A stretch of DNA of 49,495 bases from Thermoflexus hugenholtzii JAD2. GTDB lineage: Bacteria > Chloroflexota > Anaerolineae > J036 > Brachytrichaceae. The notes beneath the pieces are model-generated. The model saw only the letters and a list, made by a program, of their open reading frames with translations. It was not told the DNA's origin and did not search any database. Location of the stretch: NCBI GenBank assembly GCA_945877855.1, contig CAMDWA010000010.1:1-49495 (forward strand). Direction: 5' to 3'. Shown piece by piece: positions 43,908-49,495 of this stretch; position 1 is the stretch's first letter, and each line of letters starts with the position of its first letter. A program made the position numbers and the translations under genes.

Positions 43908-45053
43908 CTACTTCATCTCCAAAAAGGTGCGTTTGGCGACCCCAAATGCCACATTGGCCGCAGGCACACCGGCATAAACCGCCACTTGCATCAGCGCTTC
44001 TTTTACTTCGTCTGGCGTCACCCCCGTGTTACGGGTGGCGCGAATGTGCATGGCAAGCTCATGTTCTTTACCCAGCGCGGCCATCAAGACAATGGTTAGC
44101 AAATGCCGTGTCTTGCGATCAATACCGCCGCGTGTCCAAACGCTGCCCCATGCCGTTTCGGTAATAAACTGTTGAAAGTCAGCATCAAACTCGGTTTTAT
44201 TGGCCTCAGCACGGTCTACATGTGCATCGCCCAACACCGCACGGCGCACGGCCATCCCCATTTCATACAAGTTGGCGTTGTTTTGCTGCTGCAAAAATGC
44301 ACGAATATGCGCAATCATACTAGTGGGCTGCTCGATACACGGCAAATGGGCTGCATCAGCGATGAGCGCAAATTCGGCATTCGGGATCAACCCCGCCAAC
44401 ATGCGATTGAGTTCAGGCGAAGTGCTGGTATCGCTATCGCCGCACAACACCAGAGTTGGGCAAGTCAGGCGTGCCAAATACTCGGTTTGATCACAATCAC
44501 GCAAGGCCGCGCATGTGCCAGTGTAACCCGCCTTGGGTGTGCGAGCCAACATATTGCGCCAGCCAGCGCGCGCAGGGGCAGGCAAAGCATCTGTAAACCA
44601 ACGCGCCAAAACCATATCAGCGATGCTTTCCACCCCGTTTTGATTAACCGCCGCAATGCGATCATTCCAACTTTGCAATGTGCCAATACGCGCACCAGTG
44701 TCGCACAACACCAACGCTGCCACCCGTTGCGGCTGCCACAGCGCCAATTCTTGCGCGATCATGCCGCCCACCGAAATGCCAATCAGGGTGGCCTGTGCGA
44801 TGTCGAGCGCATCCATCAATCCCAACAAATCGGCGGCATGGTCGCGCATGGTGTAGGGCGCAGGCGGGGCATCGCTCAGACCATGCCCACGCTTGTCGTA
44901 GCGCAACACACGGTGCGTGGCTAAAAACGGCTGGGCGACTTTGTCCCAAATGCGCCAATCGCTGCCCAACGAATTGATAAAAATCAGCGTGTTGCCACGC
45001 TTGTTGCCTTTTAACGTATAGTGTAAGGTAATGTTGTTAATATTAGTAAACAT
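43908..45053 (-). CDS. pcaL: fused 3-oxoadipate enol-lactonase / 4-carboxymuconolactone decarboxylase
   Basis: A 381-residue two-domain enzyme. The N-terminal alpha/beta-hydrolase (about residues 1-260, PcaD) has the nucleophile elbow IGISVGGMIAQE, and the His in ADAAHLPCIEQP near its end. The C-terminal AhpD-like domain (about 270-381, PcaC) has TAWGSVWTRGGIDRKTRHLLTIVLMAALGKEHELAMHIRA and the tail VYAGVPAANVAFGVAKRTF. The two act in succession, decarboxylating 4-carboxymuconolactone and then opening the enol-lactone to 3-oxoadipate. The same fusion, called PcaL, is known from actinobacteria. The start is the ATG at 45053. Confidence 0.95.
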   Translation of the reverse strand: MFTNINNITLHYTLKGNKRGNTLIFINSLGSDWRIWDKVAQPFLATHRVLRYDKRGHGLSDAPPAPYTMRDHAADLLGLMDALDIAQATLIGISVGGMIAQELALWQPQRVAALVLCDTGARIGTLQSWNDRIAAVNQNGVESIADMVLARWFTDALPAPARAGWRNMLARTPKAGYTGTCAALRDCDQTEYLARLTCPTLVLCGDSDTSTSPELNRMLAGLIPNAEFALIADAAHLPCIEQPTSMIAHIRAFLQQQNNANLYEMGMAVRRAVLGDAHVDRAEANKTEFDADFQQFITETAWGSVWTRGGIDRKTRHLLTIVLMAALGKEHELAMHIRATRNTGVTPDEVKEALMQVAVYAGVPAANVAFGVAKRTFLEMK

Positions 45054-45207
45054 AAGTCTTAATCGCCTCAATCAACACCGACACAATTTCATTGCAATCA
45101 CCCACAATGACATAATGAGCCATATTAAAAATTGGCGCATTTGCATCACAGTCACACACTGCGCGCTACGAAAGCCAAAACGATATTAGAAATTTGCATA
45201 CACTGCT

Positions 45208-46449
45208 CTAACCTGCCGTGGGCGGCGACACAGCACGCATACGCAAGGTGCTAAGCGCGACAAGCAGGGCGCAAAACATCAACACTGCGCCCAAGGCCAT
45301 GGGGGCGCCGGGCGCGATATGCTCAAATACATAACCTGCCAACAATGGCGCGAAAATGCTGCCCAATGATCCCGCCGATTGGTTCATACCCATCACTTGC
45401 CCGCGCTGATTTGGTGGGCTGGCAAAGGTGAGCAATGCGCCCATGTTTGGCAAAAACACACCTGTGCCAAATGATAAAAACGGGGCCGAGATGGCCCATG
45501 CGGCCAAACTTGGCACAAGCGTGATGATGGCGAGCGACGTAAAGCGTGACAACACCCCAACGATCATCATGAGACGCTCGCCAAAGCGTTTGACCAGTGG
45601 CCCAATCAGGAACATTTGGGTGATGAGACCGGATGCGCCAAACACGGTCATGACGATGCCGATAGTGCGCGTGACTTCATTGGCGCTGGCATCGGGCATA
45701 AGCGCCGCAGCCACCCACAATGGATAAGTGGTTTGAAAGCAGAAGAAGGCGAATTGCGCCAGAAAAACCACCAATAACAGCATGGCAACCGAAGGAATGC
45801 GCCACAAACTGGTCGGCGGTTGCGTGCTGCTGGCTGTCATACGAGCGGCTTGGATCGCCAATTCAGCGCGCCGTTCGGGGGTAAGCGTTTCGCGCAGGGT
45901 GAAGGAGGTGAGCGCGATGGTGCAGATCGAACCAATGGCCGCGGCGGCAAAGACGGCCCGCAAACCAAAGGCCGCTGAGAGAAAACCACCCAAGGCCGGG
46001 CCAATGGCAAGACCGATGGAAAACGAAGCCGCCATGATGCCCAAGCCGCGGGCGCGATTGCGCACATCGGTGATATCGCTCAGATAAGCCGAAGCGACCG
46101 AGAAATTACCCGCTGTAATGCCGTCGAGGATGCGGGCGGCGTAGACGATGAGCAAACTGGGCGCAAAGCCGATCATGACCCAAGCCAACAATGTGCCCAA
46201 TTGCGACACAATGAGCACTGGTTTGCGTCCGTAGCGGTCAGACAAACGGCCCAACAGTGGCGAGGCAAAAAATTGGGCGGCAAAATAGACGCTGGCGGCA
46301 ATGGTCACGCCCAGCGGCGACGCACCGAGTTCTTTTTGCATAAAAACCGGAAAAACCGGCAAGGTCACGCCAAAGCTTAACGCATCCATAAGGATGACGC
46401 AAAAGACTGGAAAGTAAGGCGATCGGACAAAGGTTTTAAGTGAACGCAT
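45208..46449 (-). CDS. MFS transporter (TCR/Tet-like)
   Basis: A 413-residue 12-helix transporter with the loop 2-3 motif LGRLSDRYGRKPVLIVSQLGT (about residues 64-84), helix 4 ARILDGITAGNFSVASAYLSDI and helix 5 GPALGGFLSAAFGLRAVF, the antiporter C motif. These resemble drug:H+ antiporters more than aromatic acid permeases such as PcaK. Being inside the aromatic cluster, it may import or expel an aromatic acid. It lies 154 bases upstream of pcaDC and 51 bases after pobA. Confidence 0.85.
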   Translation of the reverse strand: MRSLKTFVRSPYFPVFCVILMDALSFGVTLPVFPVFMQKELGASPLGVTIAASVYFAAQFFASPLLGRLSDRYGRKPVLIVSQLGTLLAWVMIGFAPSLLIVYAARILDGITAGNFSVASAYLSDITDVRNRARGLGIMAASFSIGLAIGPALGGFLSAAFGLRAVFAAAAIGSICTIALTSFTLRETLTPERRAELAIQAARMTASSTQPPTSLWRIPSVAMLLLVVFLAQFAFFCFQTTYPLWVAAALMPDASANEVTRTIGIVMTVFGASGLITQMFLIGPLVKRFGERLMMIVGVLSRFTSLAIITLVPSLAAWAISAPFLSFGTGVFLPNMGALLTFASPPNQRGQVMGMNQSAGSLGSIFAPLLAGYVFEHIAPGAPMALGAVLMFCALLVALSTLRMRAVSPPTAG

Positions 46450-46500
46450 AAAGAAGGAGATTGTAAACCTTCAGGTCAACCAATACGATATCCCTATTCC

Positions 46501-47667
46501 TCAAAACGGCAAGCCAACATAATTCTCGGCCATGCTCGTGCGGGCGGCGTTTGAGCTGGCGATGTAATCAAGCTCGGCTACTTGCAAGCGATGGCTAATC
46601 GGATCATTGTCAAACTTGTGCATCAGGCCAGTAAACCACCACGAAAAACGCACCGCCTTCCACACGCGGCGCAAACAGGTTTGCGAGTAAGCATCGAGCA
46701 AATCATGACGATTTTCGGCGTAAAACGCCGTCAGCGCCTGTGCCGCATAATATACATCCGAAGCCGCTAAATTGAGGCCCTTGGCCCCCGTCGGCGGCAC
46801 AATATGGGCGGCATCACCCGCCAATAATAGTTGACCCGCCCGCATTGGCTCAGTCACAAAGCTACGTAAAGGCGCAATGCTCATCTCTAAACGCGGCCCT
46901 GTGATCAAGCGCTCAGCGGTCTCAGGCGGCAAACGTCGGCGCAATTCATCCCAAAATGCATCGTCCGTCCAATTTTCTACTTTGTCGTCAAGGGCACATT
47001 GCACATAATAACGGCTGCGGGTATGCGAGCGCATACTGCACAAGGCAAACCCACGCGCATGATTGGCATAAATCAGTTCTTCGTCTACCGGCGGCACATC
47101 TGCCAAAATGCCCAGCCAGCCAAAGGGGTATAGCTTTTCGTATAAATTGAGCTTGTCTTCGCCGATGCTTTTGCGCCCAATGCCATGATAGCCATCACAA
47201 GCCACCACAAAATCACAGGTTAATTCGTGGCGCTGCCCGTTTTTCTCATAAATGATGCGCGGTTGTTTACTGGCAAAATCTTCTACCGCCAGTGCTGGGG
47301 CTTCAAAATGAATAACGCCACCAGCGGCTAACCGCGCCGCAATCAAATCACGAGTCACCTCGGTTTGCCCATAAACCATAACACCCTTGCCCGTTTGGGC
47401 ACGCATATCGATGCGCTCTTGTCGCCCGGCAAAAGCCAAGGCAAAACCATCATGCGGCAACCCCTCACACTCCATTCGGGCATGAACGCCCACTTCGCGC
47501 AACAAATTCACCGTACCTTGTTCTAACACCCCAGCCCGAATACGCGCCTCAACATGCTCACGGCTTTGCCGCTCAACAATGACGCTCTCAATGCCTTGTT
47601 TGTTCAATAAATGCGCCAGCAATAACCCCGCCGGGCCGCTGCCGATGATGCCTACTTGTGTTCTCAT
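46501..47667 (-). CDS. pobA: 4-hydroxybenzoate 3-monooxygenase
   Basis: A 388-residue FAD/NADPH aromatic hydroxylase that makes protocatechuate from 4-hydroxybenzoate. Motifs: GSGPAGLLLAHLL (FAD fold, residues 8-20), RIRAGVLEQGTVNLL (family block), VACDGYHGIGRKSI (the DG motif) and GDAAHIVPPTGAKGLNLAASDVYYA (second FAD motif). The family's substrate-side Tyr and Arg are in the expected region (SRYYVQCA). It feeds the pca genes downstream. Confidence 0.96.
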   Translation of the reverse strand: MRTQVGIIGSGPAGLLLAHLLNKQGIESVIVERQSREHVEARIRAGVLEQGTVNLLREVGVHARMECEGLPHDGFALAFAGRQERIDMRAQTGKGVMVYGQTEVTRDLIAARLAAGGVIHFEAPALAVEDFASKQPRIIYEKNGQRHELTCDFVVACDGYHGIGRKSIGEDKLNLYEKLYPFGWLGILADVPPVDEELIYANHARGFALCSMRSHTRSRYYVQCALDDKVENWTDDAFWDELRRRLPPETAERLITGPRLEMSIAPLRSFVTEPMRAGQLLLAGDAAHIVPPTGAKGLNLAASDVYYAAQALTAFYAENRHDLLDAYSQTCLRRVWKAVRFSWWFTGLMHKFDNDPISHRLQVAELDYIASSNAARTSMAENYVGLPF

Positions 47668-47670
47668 CTT

Positions 47671-47739
47671 CGTAAAAGGATTAGGGATTGAGGATTGTCA
47701 TGAGTTATGACTCATGGCAATCCTCAATCCCTAATCCCT
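47671..47739. repeat. heptamer palindrome (GGATTGA)n before pobA
   Basis: Words GGATTAG/GGATTGA/GGATTGT pair with TCCTCAA/TCCCTAA words around ATGAGTTATGACTCAT. It includes the stop codon of the amidohydrolase gene. Confidence 0.85.
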
Positions 47740-48604
47740 ATTCACCTAACCCCAACAACTTAACTGCATTGTCTTTAAAGATCAACGGTTTCACTTCGGG
47801 TCGAAACCCTGCCGACTCAAAATCCTTCATCCAGCGCTCTGGCGTAATGAGCGGAAAGTCGGTGCCAAACAGCATTTTGTGGCGCAACTGGGTATTGGCA
47901 TATTGCACCAACTGAGGCGGAAAATATTTGGGCGACCAGCCAGACAAGTCGATATACACATTGGGCTTGTGCAAACACACCGAAAGCGCCTCGTCTTGCC
48001 AAGGCCACGATGGGTGCGCGATGATGATTGGCATATCCGGAAAATCGACCGCCACATCATCAAGATGCATCGGGTTTGAATAGGCCAGCCGCAACCCGCC
48101 GCCGCCGCGCATCCCTGTGCCGATGCCGCTATGCCCGCTATGAAATAACGCTGGTAACTTGGCATCGGCAATCACCTCATATAGCTTATACGCCATACGG
48201 TCATTGGGCATAAAGCCTTGCACGGTGGGATGAAATTTAAATCCTTTTACGCCATAGTTTTGAATGAGGTTACGCGCTTCGCGCACCCCCATCATGCCTT
48301 TGTGTGGGTCAATGCTGGCAAAGGCGATCATCATGTCGGCATTTTTCAGCGCGGCTTCGGCCACCTCTTCATTGGGAATGCGTTTACGCCCAATCTGATG
48401 CTCGCTGTCAACCGTAAACATCACCAGCCCAATTTTGCGCTCACGATAATAGGCGATGGTTTCGTCAATCGTAGGCCGTTTGTCAAATTTGAAATACTTG
48501 TTGGCGGCTTCGTCATAGGGCCGGCCAAATTCGTCGTAAGGTTGACAGCACGACACCTCGGCATGAGTGTGAATGTCAATAGCGATGAGGTCTTTAATAT
48601 TCAT
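47738..48604 (-). CDS. amidohydrolase family protein, aromatic catabolism type
   Basis: A 288-residue TIM-barrel metalloenzyme of the ACMSD/amidohydro_2 group. Metal ligands are visible: the HxH of AIDIHTHAE near the start, His in ALFHSGHSG, His in IIAHPSWPW and Asp in LFGTDFPL. The FKFHPTVQGFMPNDR segment is shared with enzymes named 4-hydroxyphenyl-beta-ketoacyl-CoA hydrolase in hydroxycinnamate breakdown, as I remember them. That would supply 4-hydroxybenzoyl units to pobA. It is first in the minus-strand aromatic set, with a heptamer palindrome before pobA. Confidence 0.75.
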   Translation of the reverse strand: MNIKDLIAIDIHTHAEVSCCQPYDEFGRPYDEAANKYFKFDKRPTIDETIAYYRERKIGLVMFTVDSEHQIGRKRIPNEEVAEAALKNADMMIAFASIDPHKGMMGVREARNLIQNYGVKGFKFHPTVQGFMPNDRMAYKLYEVIADAKLPALFHSGHSGIGTGMRGGGGLRLAYSNPMHLDDVAVDFPDMPIIIAHPSWPWQDEALSVCLHKPNVYIDLSGWSPKYFPPQLVQYANTQLRHKMLFGTDFPLITPERWMKDFESAGFRPEVKPLIFKDNAVKLLGLGE

Positions 48605-48720
48605 TTAACACGTAATAAAGAAAAAAATTGCAGGTCAACAGGCCAAAAGGTTTCGTTAGTGATCTAGATAAAATGCAGCTTTGTTACTATTTCTCGATTG
48701 CAAATGGTTATAAATAATCA

Positions 48721-49146
48721 TTAAAGAGGGGGATGCCAACCCACTAATGCCCATGCTTGTCGCGCCTCGACCAATGATATACGATTTAATCGCAGTCCGA
48801 TAATAGTTGCACGTCCAGTCGGTGTTTTGCCAATCAGCTTATCTCCTGTATTTGTCCATTCAAAATGATCATGCCACAATTGGGTGCGCGGGTTAAACAA
48901 AGCAACCAGCTCCCCCGTCTGTGGGTCAATAGCAGCTACTTTATGTCCCTTAAATTCATTACATGCAGAACATGCTAAGCATAAATTATCTTTTTCGGTT
49001 GTCCCGCCGTGTGCTTCAGGCACAATATGATCAATTTCAAATAAATTGCCAGTAAACTTCTCTTGAGTGCAACAATATTCACAACGGCACTTTGCAATGA
49101 GTCGTATTTGCTCGCGCAAACGTTTAGGGATTCGGGTCACACTCAT
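48721..49146 (-). CDS. HNH endonuclease family protein
   Basis: A 141-residue protein with a full HNH nuclease module at residues 18-70: CRCEYC, then the metal-site DHIVPEAHGG, N in TEKDNLCLACSACNEFKGHK and a second CxxC. The C-terminal 70 residues (TGELVALFNPRTQLWHDHFEWT) are the usual extension of this subfamily, found as free-standing genes of unknown role. The start overlaps the previous gene's stop as ATGA, implying coupled translation. Confidence 0.9.
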   Translation of the reverse strand: MSVTRIPKRLREQIRLIAKCRCEYCCTQEKFTGNLFEIDHIVPEAHGGTTEKDNLCLACSACNEFKGHKVAAIDPQTGELVALFNPRTQLWHDHFEWTNTGDKLIGKTPTGRATIIGLRLNRISLVEARQAWALVGWHPPL

Positions 49147-49493
49147 TGAGAATTGCCCAATTCTGAAACATCATGACCGCGCTCAAATAACACGCGCAAC
49201 GCCCGCGATCGAGTCAGCATAACCATTTCTGCATGTTCACTTAAAGCCGCAGCGCGTTTTTTTTCGCGTTCAGTTAAGCCTTCGCGCTGGGCTTTATGAT
49301 GCAATCGTTCCAATTCAATTCGCAACTTAGATGACATTTTGCGCCGAGCAACTTTCCATAGCACAAGATCGCTTAAGGTTCTTAGTTGTGCCAACGTCTC
49401 CGCATCATTTAATCCAGCCACCTGCTTATCTTGTGCAACCCATGCCGAAATTGCATCTGTGATCTCCGCCTCGATACTACGCTGGGTGCGCTG
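49143..49493 (-). CDS. uncharacterised protein, 5' end outside the window
   Basis: An open frame runs from the window edge to a TGA overlapping the HNH gene start. The 116 visible residues are helical and charged (WKVARRKMSSKLRIELERLHHKAQREGLTEREKKRAAALSEHAEMV), ending VLFERGHDVSELGNSQ. Genes of this helical type are commonly paired with such HNH genes. The frame has no stop up to the window edge, so the start may lie outside; a GTG at 49421 is an internal alternative. Confidence 0.65.
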   Translation of the reverse strand, partial: QRTQRSIEAEITDAISAWVAQDKQVAGLNDAETLAQLRTLSDLVLWKVARRKMSSKLRIELERLHHKAQREGLTEREKKRAAALSEHAEMVMLTRSRALRVLFERGHDVSELGNSQ

Positions 49494-49495
49494 CG

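Overview
The window looks like a chromosomal segment of an aerobic, mid-GC bacterium. Chloroflexota is my best guess, from the overall style of the proteins: PA14 and ricin-type secreted proteins, Thr/Pro-rich lipoprotein linkers, a type I glutamine synthetase and an HrcA/CIRCE heat-shock operon. This is inference from family resemblance only; no rRNA or tRNA gene is visible. About 40 genes are present, most on the minus strand.

Layout. 1-7.4 kb: a methyltransferase, an unknown protein, a MIP18/SufT-like protein, ffh, a YhdH-type oxidoreductase, hisD and a small Tyr/His-rich exported protein. 7.7-12 kb: a peptide-type ABC transporter made of a lipoprotein and two permeases, with no ATPases; its binding protein appears circularly permuted. 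12.1-21.3 kb: tryptophan 2,3-dioxygenase, gyrA, a formamidase-family protein, trpG, trpE and a GHL15-like lipoprotein. 21.5-26.5 kb: hrcA-grpE-dnaK-dnaJ behind a near-perfect CIRCE. 26.7-29.8 kb: a GNAT protein overlapping fabH, then glnA with an attenuator-like leader. 29.9-37.4 kb: a PA14/ricin-type secreted protein, an MFS transporter preceded by two tiny peptide genes (MTKQAVSWT and MTKQAVSWTAVSWT), then secD-secF. 37.6-48.6 kb: a StyA-like flavoprotein monooxygenase facing a protocatechuate cluster (amidohydrolase, pobA, MFS, fused pcaD-pcaC, pcaH, a four-helix-bundle protein, pcaG, pcaB, fused pcaI-pcaJ). This cluster would take 4-hydroxybenzoate to 3-oxoadipyl-CoA. 48.7-49.5 kb: an HNH protein gene coupled to a gene cut by the window end.

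The intergenic DNA is unusually structured, with at least four repeat classes. (1) Twelve gaps hold palindromes built from tandem heptanucleotides; the word differs between most loci, and some supply the stop codon of the adjacent gene. (2) Five palindromes have related outer borders but a different stem each. (3) Long-arm palindromes beginning with GTCAT. (4) A roughly 156-bp MITE-like element in two inverted copies, one with 12-bp terminal inverted repeats and a 5-bp target duplication.

The most unusual items are the tandem mini-genes before the MFS transporter, the permuted binding protein, the heptamer palindromes and the glnA leader.
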